This document shows positions 41,788-55,400 of a stretch of 64,000 nucleotides of DNA, piece after piece. The DNA comes from Ceratopteris richardii (lineage: Eukaryota; Streptophyta; Polypodiopsida; Polypodiales; Pteridaceae): contig CM035423.1 in assembly GCA_020310875.1 (NCBI GenBank), positions 124,263,164-124,327,163 of the forward strand. The letters run 5' to 3'. Made by a program: the position numbers and the translations under genes. Under the pieces are notes generated by a model, which was not told the origin of the DNA, did not search any database, and was given only the letters and a program-made list of their open reading frames with translations. Each line of letters opens with the position of its first letter. The first letter of the stretch is position 1.

Positions 41788-42464
41788 CCTTTGAGGCCAA
41801 AGAGTCTTGCTCCCCACAATGTGTTCTTTGATATTGTTCAAAAATACTTGCTTTGTTGGAGGTGTTGGTATGTTCTTTTGATTGTCTGAAGGGCATTTTT
41901 GCATTTTTCTAGCATCTTATTCAAACCTTGCTATTTGTTCTAGCCATGTAACAAGTATTAAATTTGGTGAACAAGTACATCTTATCATCATCTTTATTTT
42001 AGGGTTAGTCTCTTGCCAATTCGGTTAGCATAGGTAATTTTAGTAGAGTTGTTTCCTCAAAAAATAATAATAAAAAGTTAAGTCTATAAGTAGAAGTGTA
42101 TGATCAACTCTTGTGCTTCACTCAAGTTTTGATGCAAAGTAATCAATCATATGCTTGTGTATATGTGTGAGTGTTGAGAGCATCATTGGGTTAGTGTGTT
42201 TTTACATTGTAGAGCAATCGGCTGTTCGTCTTAGAGAGGTGAGTGATGCGTTGACTCTTATTTTCTTGCTTATGATATTGACTAGAGGATCTTGGCATTC
42301 AAAAGAAGTTAGGGTTATTGAAAGAAGCTGATTTTGGTGTTGCATTGAAGTAAGGATCGAGTATCATGCCTGTAAAATAGGGCTATGCTTGAATGTTTGA
42401 AGTGATTGAGAACTTGGATACATTGGTTTGTTAAGGATTAGAATACACAAGATTGGCCTACATT

Positions 42465-42690
42465 GAAAGGAGGGGCTTTTTAAATCATGGGTATGTAAGG
42501 TTGTAGGGCCATCATTCGAGGAAGATACGGGTATGGAGTAACATTAAAAGTGTAATTGAAAAGAGGGTCTTTCAAATCATGGCTATGTAAGGCTCCAAGG
42601 TCATCATTTGCAAATAGTAGTGGGTATTGAGCAACATTTAAGAATGTTTGTGCATTGTTATTTTGAATGAAGGATAATGGGAGTATAGAA
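42465..42690. repeat. Two-copy tandem repeat (about 92 bp unit)
   Basis: 'aaatcatgggtatgtaaggttgtagggccatcattcg...gtattgagcaacatt'-type units at about 42470-42560 and 42562-42655. A fragment 'gtaaggtgtagggccaacatgg' follows near 42726. Confidence 0.6.
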
Positions 42691-42769
42691 TGCAAGTTTC
42701 CATTGAGAAAAACCTTGTGTTTGTAAGGTGTAGGGCCAACATGGGTCGATTATAGGAGGAAAAAAGGTC

Positions 42770-44560
42770 ATGTTTGCATATGTGGTTTGGGCATTCCTTA
42801 AAGAGTCAAGGGTTAATTAATTGGCATTGAAAAAATAATGGTTTGTTGTCCATGATGCATGTTTGGTAGGGTGATTGTCCCAAAATTTGACGTCTAGCCT
42901 AAGTTGTAGGGCATTCGCTTGGGTGCAAAGTCAAGAAAAGATCAATTGTTTGTGCGAAGTGGTCTTCCATCATTTCTCAAGATCAAGAATATCTCAAGGA
43001 ATCCAAAAGAATTCATGAAATTTACATTTGCAGAATGGTGACTCCTCTATGGAGGGCAATCATTGGTTTACATATTAGGGTCTTCAAGAGTTTTTTGATA
43101 CTTGTTTAAATTCATGACCATAGGGGGTGAAAGGGGGAATACATAAGGGGAAAAGTGGGCCTTGCATGGGTCTTGTAAGTTTCCTAATTTTTAGAGATTA
43201 AAAAGCTTAATCTAGAAGATTAAGAGGCCACTTCAAACCACCAATGTTTTTGCAAAATAAAATAACATTTAATGAGAAGTTTCTATAAAGTCTCATAGCG
43301 GCATAATTCGTGATCTTTGGATTGATTTAATCAATGGTCTGTTGAAAGATTGGAAAGTTAGAGAGAGAGCCTATCAAATTCTATGGGGACTAGTGGTTTT
43401 GCACTCTCTCTGTAGCTTTTCCAACCATCAGATTTGAGGACATTCGATGATTGGCTGCAAATGGGACTAAGATGAATTCATTCATGGACGTCAGCCATTG
43501 GATCCTTGTGCTCATCAGATGGTTAACATGAAAAGGCACCTATCTCTTCTATATGATCAATCTCAGCCATGGGATGTTGTCTCGATCCAAAGGCTGGAAA
43601 TGCAAGTGCTTGTCCTTCATGGAATTCTAACTAGAGCATTTGATTTCTAGCCTGATCAAACAGTAGAGAAGTATTGATGCAATTTGCAATGATTGCATTA
43701 ATCTTAGCCACTTGTTTTCAAGGCAATCGAAGGAAGGAAGATCAAAATAGTGTTGAATTTTGCCATTTTACCTTAACCTTTGGATCTCTCAAGCAATCAA
43801 GGGATCTAACTAATTTGCAAGCTCTTCAAAACCACCCTCAAAAGATATAAACATTGAAAAGATTATCGATCACAACTGGGTACATTTTGTCTTCAGTAAG
43901 TAACCTATACCATCAAGCACATGAAGAATCATTTGAAAATGTGAGAAAACCAAAGTTGCACATAAATGATTGCTCTAAGTAGAGCCATCATTTCTTGACA
44001 TCTTGGGAGTTTGGAGTCTCATCTGGGTATTGTGTGAGCATAAAAAATGGGAATACTTGGAGTAGTTGAGTTCACATTGTGTTCTTAAATCATCTAAAAC
44101 CAATCTCTCAATTGCCCTAGGTTTGAATTGGCTTGAGCCATCATTCTTAGACATTTTAGGGAATTCCAATGTAATTTGGTAAGGAATTGACCTAAAGGAG
44201 CTAGAAAATATATTTGGAGAGGCTAGGTATCACAAGGAGTGTACAAATCAGCCTAAGTCAAATCTACGAGTGCCAAATACTTATGCCAAGTTAGAGCTAC
44301 TGATTGTAGGCAATGAGGGGACTTCTGACTTCAATTTGGTATTGTGTGTCATCTCAAGAAACTGAAAGCCTATTGCAAGTCATTTCTACTCAAAACTTAA
44401 AGGAAAACCACTCATTGCTTGGAAACAATTGTTCTATGTTGAGAAATCATCCAAGTGTAGAACATTAGATTTGAACAAAAGAAGTATTTGATCACTTTTC
44501 AAAAAAGAGTCAAAACCATAAAAGAAGACCAATATTACTTAGGGAGATCAATCCTAATTG
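42770..44560. other. Intergenic stretch, no gene seen
   Basis: Mostly AT-rich sequence with scattered stops on both strands. A short inexact repeat 'gagccatcattt/c.ttgacatctt' at 43980 and 44137 was noticed. No element ends were found. Confidence 0.45.
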
Positions 44561-44579
44561 AATGTGTCCACCATTAAGG

Positions 44580-45930
44580 CCATCAATTCCTAAGGGCACG
44601 TGCTACAAGTACAATGGAGATTAGTTCATTTACCAATGCCCTATAATCCAAGCAAAATTAGGAGCTAACACTTAACAAAGAGGCTTTGGATACTGTCGAG
44701 GATGTTGCATGGACCATGCAATTAAGGATTGTCTTAAGAATCCCTCAACCATAAAGGTAACACCTCTAAATGTGGTATCACATATTCCTTCAGGGAGTGA
44801 AAGTGAACAACTAAAACCCATTCAAGAGATTACTAGGGCACAAGCTAAAGCCCAAAAAGAAGAGAAAAATGGAGATCTTTATTTGGATAAGGATCTGTGT
44901 AGTTTGGGCACTCAAGGTCCAAATATCATGCAAACACGAAGATAGAGAAAGGAAAAATCTAAGAAGCAATGCAATGATAAAATGCCAGAATCAAGTTCTT
45001 TTGCAGGATTAAAGAAGAAGCCCATTTGCGGAGATCAAAATGTTGAATTCGCTTAAAAAAGAAGCTCAATGAAATGATCAATTTGTTATCACAATCTAAC
45101 TCACAACTTCGTTATAAAGAATTGGAACTTAGAGTTAGAGTCGAGCAGCATGAGAAAGAAATCCTCCAATAGGAAAGACAACCTAGAACATGAACACCAA
45201 TATATAGCATTGGTATTGTCAATCCCAATGCTTGAGGACTTGTAGATGCTCTTGAAAGCTTATCAAGCTAGGGTAAATAGAAGATTGTTTTCGAAAATAA
45301 GGAAAATGCTATCCTAGAGCTAATTTAGAGTGAGAGGTTAGATATGTGAAAAAGGATGATCGAGGTATCTCAAGAGCTCTTAAAGAAGGTACCCAATCCT
45401 ATCTCTAACATTGGACTACATGAGGCATGGTTCCATTAGATGACATATCCATTGAACTGTCCTCACATCCTTGTACTATCTTCTCCACCAATGATGAGTG
45501 ATCCAACACCAATTGTACTGCAAATAGCACCCATAAAGACAAACCAAGTCACTAAGGACCCATAAGGACAAACCAAGTCATTAAGGACTTGATCCTTCTA
45601 AGATGCGTACACCAAAGTCACCCTTAGAGAGTAACAAAGGAGAGTTGGTACATAAATTTGTCCATATCCTCTCCAAAAGCTATGAAACCACTTCAATCTA
45701 GAGAGCAAGAGGTTGCGAATTGTTTGTTAGTCAATCCATCTCAAGAAATCATGGAATGAATTCAACTCGAGGTTCTATATTAGGATGCTAATCACGATGT
45801 TGAACATCAAGAAGAGCAAAAAGATGAGAATATAATGCCCAAACTAGAAGAGAAATTCGACTCCAATATCCTAGATGTTGAGGAGTCATGGAAATATCAA
45901 TTTTGGCTTGAAGTTCAAGAAGAGAAATGG
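44580..45930 (+). pseudogene. Gypsy-like gag remnant with two CCHC-type knuckles
   Basis: Near 44596 the frame reads 'CYKYNGD.FIYQCP', and at about 44694 'CRGCCMDHAIKDC' follows, with a linker open at 44709-44945 ('EITRAQAKAQKEEKNGD'). Beyond that come a Lys/Glu-rich, coiled-coil-like stretch (about 45040-45170) and many stops. The order knuckle, 'TRAQ' linker, acidic tail resembles plant gypsy gag-to-protease regions. No protease or RT was recognised. Confidence 0.5.
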
Positions 45931-46279
45931 AAGAAGTGATAGGTAACAAAACCTCCCTTCAATTAGATCGATGTAAGAGCATTCAATACCTTGAATGATC
46001 TAGATGTCTAGAGCTTTGGATTGATTAGTGATGAAATGTTTGAGTGTTAGAATGCAAGCTTAAATACCCTTCCATGGTATCTAAGTCCACATGAAGATAC
46101 TTAAGAGCATAAGAAGACAATGTTACTTTGTTTGAAGAAGAGTGATCTAAAGAGTTCCCAAGGAACTTGGATCTAAAGATGGCTAGAGTGAAATGCACTC
46201 TAAATATTGAAGAATTAATCAAAAGAAATCCTTGTCACTTCAATGATGGCAAGTGTAGTTGTGGCTATCAAGTCCTTGT

Positions 46280-47316
46280 TGTTGATACATATGGCAAGCT
46301 TAAGTGCTTGACCATAATCTAGGATTACATTGACTATGATAAGCAATAAGTATGTATACACATATTCTTAGTTCATTTCCAAGGACAAGGTTTACTATAT
46401 TTTTCCTTATTGTAAAAGTCCTTTTCTATGTTGAATAATTGAGAGTCAAAGCAAGTCTAAAGAGAGCCAATAGAAAAACTCATATTTGAATTCAAATTCA
46501 AATACATACCAAAAGTTGAGTGGAATCTTTAGGTAGAATCAATCAAGAATTGCCTACTAAAATCAAGGAGAAAAGCTTATATATACTTTGGAAATAATGG
46601 ATATGAGCTGAAATCTTGCCCACTTCTAGAGTGTTCATTATACCTATACCGTAGCTCTTGGAGTCATCCATCATCTCAAGCATTTCAATACATATGCTTG
46701 AATTTTGATCATCATCGAGTTATTGTCCATTCCTTTCTGTGTACTATTCAAATATGCCAATTTCACAGAGTCATTGGAGTGGAGCTATGGTCTCATTATC
46801 CCATCTAATGCTTGGATCATGAAGGTGACACCCTTATAAGTTTTTTTATGAATGGTCATTGGAGTTGTATCTGTAGAGATAAAAATCAATCTCTATGACA
46901 ATGTATGTGTTTGTCTGTTTCATGAAATGTTGGGATCACACTTGTGACTTCTTAAGTATATCAGTCACTCTCTAGGCACTCGGTTCATGAAATAACTTGT
47001 GTCAACTTACTTATCTTCCCACTTGGGATGTGCAAAAGGGTTTTAGTTAATTCTTAGCAAGGTATGAGCATTGAGTATTTTCTTTGAGAGTCTTCTTCCA
47101 TAATTAGAAGGTTTTGTTCTCTAGATCATAATATGAAAATAGTATGTCTTTGAGTCAAATATTTGAGATCAATTCTCTAAACTACTATGGTCATATCTAT
47201 GCATCATTTGATAGCTTAGAGAGTCTACAAAAGTCTTCAAGCAAGAAATAGGCCGGTCTAGAGTAGATTTTTGCGAAGATCCTCTCATCTATGAACTCTA
47301 CCATCACCTCCTTGCA
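46280..47316 (+). repeat. 5' LTR of copia C1 (1037 bp)
   Basis: TGTTGATACATATGG...CTCCTTGCA. It aligns along its length with 5909-6941. TATA-like 'cttatatatactttgg' near 46577. Confidence 0.87.
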
Positions 47317-47348
47317 ATGATATAAAAGCATCATCATAGAATACATCA

Positions 47349-50001
47349 TGGGTCATGGTTTTCCTTTTTCAATTGATGAATTGGATCAAAGTAACTACTC
47401 ATCATGGTCTCTAAGGATGGAAGCATATTTGCAAGGAAGGAATCTCTTTGGATATATCTCTGGAGATGATATGATGCCTATGCTAAGGACCAAAGGATAA
47501 CCAACACAGGAAGAGCAAGAAAGGTTGAACACGTGTGCAAAGGATGCTTTGGAAAGGTCATACATTCTAAAATCTATTTTTGATATTTAGATTCCACACA
47601 CTTGGGGTTGTAAAACTTCACAAGAGTCTTGGAATGCATTGGAAGCATTCTTCTCTTCATGCACCAAAGCCAAGAAGAATCAACTATGGATGGACTTCAC
47701 ACCCCTCCAGAAACAACCCAAGCAAAATGTGATCGACTTTATCACAAAGATCAAGGACACAGATGATCAATTAGAAAGCATTGGAGAGGTCATAGATGAA
47801 GAGTAAATAATAAGACAATTCATCAATGGTATAAAAGTGGATGATAAGTGGGAAATATTCACCACTACAACAGACTTATACATGGATATGCAAGTACCAG
47901 ATTTTAACACACGCATGGGACAACTCTTCATTTAGGTATCCAAGCTTATGAAGAATGGAGATACAAAAAAAAGTAATCAATCCTTTGCTCATACACTGAT
48001 AAAGGTAGAAGTAAAGATGTCGAAGGTAAAGGGAAGAAGTCTGATGAAGAAGCAAGCACCTCCCAAGCTAACTTTGCAGGTAGATGGACAAGTTTAAGAG
48101 GAAGAGGAAGAGGAGGTGATCAAGGCAAGGGGAGATCTCAAAGATCCTGAACTTATGCCATATGTGGATTAACAAATCATACTACTAAGCATTGCTTCAA
48201 GAATCCAAGGAACCAGAGAAGAAGAGGATATAACAAAGGAGGATATGAAGCTCCTAAAATGGTCAAGGTGGCTAGAAGGGATGAAGAGGTTACAACAACT
48301 ACATTGATGATGATCGAGCAAAGAAGTTTCACTTCTACTCATGAACATGACAATGAATGGAGGTAAATCAGGTGAACATGTATTCTATATTGATTCCGTA
48401 TGTTCAAATCATGTAACAAGGAATGTGGCACTACTCATATTTGGAAGATCTCAAGAATAAGCATAAAGTGCAAACAAGAGATGACACAAGGCATTACATC
48501 ATCACATAATATTTGGATGCATTGTATATGCACACATACCATTACAAATCAAAGGAGAGCTTGATCCCAATGCAAAGAAATGTGTGTTGATAGGTCGTAA
48601 ACTAAACCAAAAGATGTATGGGCTTTATAATCCTACCACTAAAGGATTCATAGTAAGTCGAGATGTATTATTTGATGAAAATAAATCTTGGTTTGAAGAT
48701 GATTGCAAGAAAATCAAATTGCCATATGAATTGGAGGATGATTTTCCAAAACTATCAAGAAAAACTCCACACACACATGAAGAATGAAGTGAATCAGAGG
48801 ATGATTAGAAGACACCTAAAAGGGAGATCAAGTCTTGGAACTATAAATGTAAATAAAAAATGCAAGAATTAAGAGAGGTGGTAGAATCATCTCAACAAAC
48901 TATCAGAAGATCTATAGGGAGAAGAAGAAGCCAACAAGGTATGGATAGGATACCTCATTGGTAACTAAGCATTCTATATACATGGCCCAAGACATGAAAT
49001 CTAAAGAACCCTCATCATATGAGGAAGCCAAGAAGAAGCCAGAGTGGAAGCATGGCATGGGGGAAGAGATTGAAGCATTGCAGGAGAATAATACTTGGGA
49101 CCTAGTTCCTAAGTCATCAACCATGAAGGTCATTGGATCCATATGGAACTCTTATGGAACCAAGAACATGTAAAAGGCTAGGCTAGTAGCCAAGGATATG
49201 CTCATAATCAAGACATTGATTATGAGGAGACCTTTTCTAGTGTAGCAAAGATGCCTACAATCATAGTACTCATGAATATTACAACTTCCAAGAATTGGAA
49301 GATATATAAGATGGAGGGCTCTATATGACTGAAGCAAGCTCCAAGATCTTGGAATCATAGACTAGTCACTTATCTACAGGATAAAGGTCTTGTGGTGAGC
49401 AAGGCTAACCCCTTTCTATTTATTAAAGAATCACATGGAGAAGTCATATACCTTTGTGTATAGTGAATGACATTATAGTAAGGTGCTGATGTTGAGGACA
49501 TACAAAGAATCAAACATCAAATGAAGGAAGAATTCAAAATAAGTGATCTAGGGAAGTTCACATACTTCCTTGGATTGGAAGTCTTGTATATAGAGCATGG
49601 TATGTACCTTACCTAAAAAAATTACATCATGATCACAAAGCTTGAAATAGAAAATGTGGAGATTGCAAGTACATCTATGGAAGTGAATTCCAATTTGAGT
49701 GATCATGGAGATCTCATTGAAGATATGGCATGATATCAAAAGCGAGTGGGGAGTCTCAATTATGTTACTCTCATAGGAGTAGATATCAATTATAGCGTGA
49801 GTGTGCTAGGTCAGTTCATGGACTCACCTAGGAAGCCACACATGGAGGTAGCCAAAAGGATATTGAAGTATCTCAAAGGAAGGCCTATTTTATTCATATA
49901 CCTTTGATATAGATATCAAGATCTTTTGTGATGTAGATTGGATAGGATTAAGAGATTATAGAAGAAGTAAGTCTGGTTATGTTTCATATGCATGTTCTAA
50001 G
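47349..50001 (+). pseudogene. Broken gag-pol of copia C1
   Basis: Gag begins at ATG 47349 ('FSIDELDQSNYSSWSLRMEA') with UBN2-type sequence to about 47960. The knuckle near 48153-48195 has lost its first Cys (YAICGLTNHTTKHC). A protease hint 'YIDSVCSNHVT' lies near 48390 (DSV for DSG). The integrase tail follows at 48510-48785. RT N-terminus is at 48958-49170 ('KKKPEWKHGMGEEIEAL', 'NNTWDLVPKSS'). A deletion removes RT up to 'LKQAPRSW' near 49335. RNase H is interrupted at 50001. Stops are frequent. Confidence 0.82.
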
Positions 50002-50322
50002 TGTTAAGATATCAAGCTCAACATGTGATGATTCAGGATGGCTTGTACCACTTCTTCATCTCTTTAAGATATAGTGGTTATGCCAATATATGTCAGGGAA
50101 CATTTTTAGTGAGTTGTACCAAATTTATCTACCAAGAGTGATGGCACATTTTTTTTCTTTATATATTGTTCTGGTTGTATTGTTGTATTAGGTCATTCTT
50201 GTATATTCTCTTTATGTAATAGAAGAAGAAAATCATTCTTCCTTGCCGTAATTTGTGTGTGATCCTCTCTTTGTATGTGAGAGTGTGTGCGAGCTCTCTT
50301 CCTTATCTCTTTTCTCGTGACA
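50002..50322 (+). repeat. 5' LTR of copia B1 (321 bp)
   Basis: TGTTAAGATATCAAGCTC...CTCGTGACA. It aligns with the B2 LTRs (57756-58134 and 61697-62078) but is shorter and more diverged. It is followed by TGG, the start of the primer-binding site, before element G interrupts. Confidence 0.87.
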
Positions 50323-50325
50323 TGG

Positions 50326-51321
50326 TGTTGGGGGATTCTTGTGTAGAAAGGGATTTGAGTGTTTGTAGGAGAAGGGAGAAAAATAAGAAGAAAGATACAG
50401 ACACAAGAAGCTTCTGTAGATTGATTATAAGGGGAAAAGTACACTGGTGATGTTCAATACAATCCAATACTATGTGTGCAAAATACCAAAGAGTGCACAA
50501 TCACAAAGTACAAAATACCCAAGGTTCTCGTTGCTGCCAACGTTCTCTACACCAAACCTCCACCTTCTCCAAGCTTGCACTTGTGCATACCTTCCACTCA
50601 AACTTCCAATAGGTGGAGGGATGGACACCTTCTGTCGACACGCGCACAACTTCAATGGGACCTTGGGACCTTTGGTTGTATGGCTTAACACTTCTTTGCA
50701 CACTTTTAAGTCACTCTTCATGCACACCGTGCACTTCACTTCTCTGCATCGCATAATCACTGTCTATCTCTTGCCTTCTCTTGTCTAGACTATGCTCTCC
50801 TTGCTTAGTCCTTCAAGAATAATGGCTTGCCTTGATTTGAGTGTCGATTCACGTACGCTCCTAACTGCTAGAGTATCTTGGTGATCACTTTGATGTCCCA
50901 AGATTGTCTCCAAAAGTGGGCAACCAACGAATCCCTGTTTTGTCATGTAGTGACTATACACTAAAACAAAAAATTTTAATTGGGGGCCATACTTTCACTT
51001 CTGCATATGTTGACACTTCACATACCTTCATATTTTGTTTTTAATTTTTTCAAATGTGCACCTAAGAGAGGGTTCACCTGAACCTTCCAAAACACTTTAA
51101 AAACACTTTGAACCTTAGAGAAATTACAAAAAGACCCTCTACAACCTGCAACCACTTTTTAAAACATATAACCTTTGTGAACAATTACTTGTGCACTACC
51201 TGTGCACCTTGACACCCGAACTTTGAACGCTTTAACTTTGCCCATACTGACTTTGACCTTGAACATGTTGACTTTGACTAGTTTGACTTTGATCTTTTGA
51301 CTTTGACTATAGTTGACTTTG
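50326..51321 (-). repeat. 3' LTR of element G
   Basis: Starts TGTTGGGGGATTC on the plus strand and matches the other copy to about 'agttgactttg' (51321). The last about 40 bp of the other copy ('...gggctcaaca') are not found here. Contains a run of 'ttgactttga' repeats. Confidence 0.85.
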
Positions 51322-51432
51322 GTGTTTTTTGACCAAAAGTCAGAGAAGGGTTGGGATTTTGGAAAAACTAAGTGAAAGAGATGCCAAAAAACATGAAAAT
51401 GACCCCAAGTTTGAAAAAACTGGCCATCCATA

Positions 51433-51567
<135 letters not shown>

Positions 51568-51646
51568 TTTTTTTTTGGTTTTGATTTGATCCATGGTGTT
51601 GTTGGGAAAAATAAAAAAATGAAAAGAAAATAAAAAAAACCGAGGT

Positions 51647-51905
51647 GGGGGGGTCCACTTGGGGGGGAAGGGGGAAAGGGGGTCCACTTGGGGAGGGGGG
51701 AGAAGGAGGTCCACTTGGGGGGGGAGGGGGTCTACTTGGGGAGGGGGGGAAGGGGGTCCACTTGGGGGGGTGAGGATGGGATCCACTTGGGGGGGCGGGA
51801 GACGGGGTCCACTTGGGGAGGGGAGACGGGGTCCACTAGGGGGGTCCACTTTGGGGGTGGTGGGGGGGGAGGGGGTCCAGGGGATCACTTGGGGGGGAGG
51901 GGGGA
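51647..51905. repeat. G-rich minisatellite, about 10 units of GGTCCACTTGGGG(G)
   Basis: The core 'gtccacttgggg', or a close variant, recurs about every 22-28 bp, with G-runs of 4-8 between. Dense G-runs on the plus strand make G-quadruplexes plausible. Open frames here on either strand are repeat artefacts. Confidence 0.93.
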
Positions 51906-53190
51906 TTAAAAAGAAAAAAAAATTTATAAAAAAGAAAAGCAGTTGCCAAGGGGCATTTTTTTATATATAATTTGAAAAATACCAAAAAAATAGATAAAAA
52001 TTACAAAAAAAATCCAAAAAAAAAAATTCGAAAAAATTCTCAAAAACTTTCTCGACATTTCTAAGCCAGTTTCCCACTCAAAACCATAGAGAGCTTCCTT
52101 TATTCTTCCATTTTATCAAGAAAATGGCATTGAAAAAGATGAAAAAAATGCTCGAAAAAATTCTAAAAATGCCTAAAAGATTCCAAAAAATTCATAAATT
52201 TTTTTTCTTATGCAAAGGTTGGAAATTGGCTTCTAAGATGCATAAAAAATCAAGGAAAAAGCATGAAAATAAAAAAAAAACTACGAAAAGTTGAGCAAAA
52301 ATGGAATGAGAAGGCTATGTACAACCTGGAAAGATTTTGCAAGTTCTAGGTGATCCATGAATCTCCAATTGTTTTGATGATAGGCCTTGAACCATGATAT
52401 GATGACTAAGAGAAACTCCTCCATAATCTCCAATTGTACTGCACTTCATTTGTTTTGTCTTCTTTTTGGGCATACTGACGATTTGATAGGGGTACCCTAA
52501 ATCCTTCATTAGAATATTATCTCCTCCATACTACATCTTTTGCATCTTTGTTCTAGCTACTTTATAACTTAATCTGCAAAATTTCATTTTTACTATTCCA
52601 ACTTCTTCATCCAATGGAACCCTCTGTTTCCAAAGACTTGTAGGTACTCCTTCCACATCCTTGTAAAGCTCTGCACTAAAAATTGACATAACAGATGATA
52701 TCCATACCAATATTCATAACAAACTAGCCCTTGATATAGGATTTGAAGTAGCTTCTTCATTGCTGTACTCAAGGGCTTTTCTTTTCTTCTCTCTTCTATG
52801 GCCTTTGACCGAGATTGTCTCACTCGAATCAGTAAACTGAATGATGTCCTCTTTTTCTTCATAGGCTTCCTCTCTACTTGAGTTTGGAAAAATTCAATTG
52901 CAAGAATATGGGTCTTCTGCATGGAGCCAAGCCAACATGTTTTCTTCTTCATATAAATTTGCTTCTTCAAATAGATATGCTTCTAGCTTGTCCAACAATT
53001 CTTCTTCCATACAAATACCAATTGTCTACATCATGCTGGTATGTCTTTGATTGTCTGGTCCTTCTTCTAAAAATATATGCTGCAACTCTTTTCCCTCTTG
53101 CTTTACCCACATTGTGTCCTTACCCCAGTCATGCAACACATTGGCATGCCTTAACCAAGGTCACCCAATCAACAAGGGGAAACTTCCTTC
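51906..53190 (-). pseudogene. Post-protease linker and decayed tail of element G
   Basis: Just after the protease the minus strand reads 'LLIGWPWLRHANVLHDWGKD', like the protease-RT linker of plant gypsy elements. A long acidic/Lys-rich stretch follows (52970-52593) with stops. No RT motif (such as YxDD) appears down to the A-rich region at 51906-52300. Confidence 0.55.
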
Positions 53191-53193
53191 TAC

Positions 53194-53532
53194 CTATGGA
53201 AGCCTTAGAACAACAAAGTCCAAGTTAAAGAGGGTACATTGTATCTCAACTGGGACTCCAAGAACCACTCCCATAGGCCTTACTATGCTTTGGTCTGCCA
53301 GTGTTACAGTGAAGTTGGCAAGTCTTGAAGAGTGTAGTCCAATCTTTTTCATGGTATATTCAGGCATCAAGTTAATGCCAGAACCACCATCTACAATGAC
53401 TCCTTGAAACTCATGACCTTTGATAGAGACTGTTAACTGAGGGCTCTTATAATCTGTGAGGGGTGCTTCCCCTACAATTTTATCTTTATGCATAACAACA
53501 ACCTTTGCCACTTGTTGTGGAAGCCTCATCAA
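53194..53532 (-). pseudogene. Retropepsin-like aspartic protease of element G
   Basis: 112 open codons. 'FQGVIVDGGSGINLMPEYTM' gives the gypsy-type active site DGGS followed by the hydrophobic-Met-Pro turn, and 'VTLADQSIVRPMGVVLGVPV' fits the flap and C-terminal half. In the parent polyprotein it would cleave Gag-Pol. It is separated from gag by a short gap with stops, so it is not obviously translated on its own. Confidence 0.7.
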
Positions 53533-53573
53533 TTATCCACAAGAGTTCTGACCTGATTTCCCATCCATCTTTA

Positions 53574-55385
53574 TTAAATCAAAAATACTGACCTGATTTT
53601 CATAGACTTGAGTAGTCTTGAAGCTTCTGATTCCTTAAGAGCACGGGCTCCAATTGACTTATCAAACTCCTCATGAGCCCTGCTAAATGCGTTTCCAATG
53701 GCATCACTGGTACTTATGAGATTTTCTTTTTGCCGTGTATCTGCACATGTGGTGGATTTGTCTTCAGATGTCTCTTTATCTTTATTCAATCCATTAATCC
53801 TTGATTCTTGACCCATTTTTACTTGAGCCTTCCCCTTGCTTCTTGTCTGCACTGTAAAAGATTCAATTTCTTCTATTGCACCACTCCGGTAGATGGTGAT
53901 GGCACATTGGATTGATCTACCACTTCTTCTTTGTGTACATAAATCATTTGAATATGGGGCCCAGATGAAGATGCTTGGTTCTTAGGAAAACAATTAGTGT
54001 AGTGGTCTCTGGCCTTTGGGCAGTTCCTGCAAGGAGGGGCATTTTCTTGTAGAGTACACCTACTTTGGTAATGCCCACATTCTCCACATTTGAAATAAAT
54101 AATTGGTCTCCTTGGCCCATTTCCAAAGTTATCCCTATGTCGAGGGTTGTAATTATTACCTTGATTGGGTGTTGCTGCCATTACATTGGTTGGTGGTAAG
54201 GCTCCTCCTTGTGTCCAATATGTTGTTGCAGGCATTCCTCTTAACTGAACTTCATGGGCCTCATGACCGGCTTTCCTGCATAGCTGGCAAGTTACACTTA
54301 GCAATGGACATTCACTTACTACATGACCCGGCTTGCTCCACATGGTACACCATAGCCCACTTTTGTTGCAACCCCCTTTGAGTTCGTGCAACTCCTATCG
54401 AAGCTGAGCCAACTCTTCTATTTGGGCTTCCTCTTCCTTTTGTAGCTTCAATGCTTCAATTTCCCTCCTCAACTGAGTCACAACATTCTCCTCCTCTTTA
54501 TGAGGCTTATTCCTTTCTAAGACCTCTAACTCTTTCCTTAGCTAAATTACTAGATCTTCAGGTTCTGCATGATATGATAAATTGGAAGAGCTTGCCCCAT
54601 AGTGCTGTCTAATTTGTTCCAATCTTGTAGCTGTATTGATAAATTCTTCTATGGAGGCTGTTGGTAACACTAATTCCTTGATTTTACATTGTGTAGTCAT
54701 TGGAAGTGGTTTAGCTAACCATTTCTTAATAAATAAATCACGTGGAGGATCTGACAACTTAGACATTAATGCTTGCCCTAGTTACAAACTCTGGAAACAT
54801 TTCCCCAAGACCTAATCTCAAGTTTTCTTATTCCTCTATTTATCTCTATGGTGTTCCCATGCTGGAATAGAGTTTTAAATGCCTCTTTCATTAAATCCCA
54901 CGTGGTGAAATGGTTTCAACAAACTCGCTGAACCATTTATCTGCTAGCCCTTCTAATGTGGTAGGAAAGAGGATAAAAAGGCATCCTCTCTTCCCATCAA
55001 ACCTCTTATTTTGCATAATGCTAAGAATCTCCTAATGTGCTCATCTAGATCTTCTTGAGCTAAACCTTTGAAAGATGGAAATTTTATATTCCATCTAGAA
55101 AGCAAAGTTTCCAAATCTACCTGGGCTGCATATTCTTTACTGATGATGTCGATGACGATGGGCTAGTTGATCTTCGAATGACCTTCCTTCTTGTTGCTTT
55201 GCAAGGGACCCTCAAGCTTTGAGACCGGGTTGCGGTCATGAGTTGTTCATACTCCTCTTAGTTTAAGAGATTTCCAATGGAAGGAAGATTACCACTTAAG
55301 TCGGTACAGTACTGTCGGTACCCTTGAACTCTTCTACACTTTGCAATGTGCTTCTCCTATGCTCAAATCTCCTTATTCTCCCACT
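53574..55385 (-). pseudogene. Gag region of element G with multiple CCHC knuckles
   Basis: Gag core pieces lie at 55380-54542 (for example 'LPTASIEEFINTATRLEQIR' near 54640). A Glu-rich coiled-coil-like part spans about 54540-54390. At 54391-53873 come Cys-rich motifs including 'CTMWSKPGHVVSECP', 'CQLCRKAGHEAHE' and 'CGECGHYQSRC'. A basic linker (53852-53574, 'MQTRSKGKAQVKMGQ') leads to the protease. Several stops separate the pieces. Confidence 0.72.
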
Positions 55386-55400
55386 CGGCGTGCCAAATTT

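Larger units (their letters stand above)
46280..50001 (+). mobile_element. Copia LTR retrotransposon C1, 5' part with internal deletions
   Basis: A 5' LTR (46280-47316) is followed by a degenerate primer-binding site ('tgatataaaagcatc', 47318 on), gag, and pieces of protease, integrase tail, RT and RNase H. The integrase core and the middle of RT are missing (jumps near 48430 and 49315). RNase H is cut at 50001 by the LTR of copia B1. The rest would lie right of the window. Same family as C2. Confidence 0.88.
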
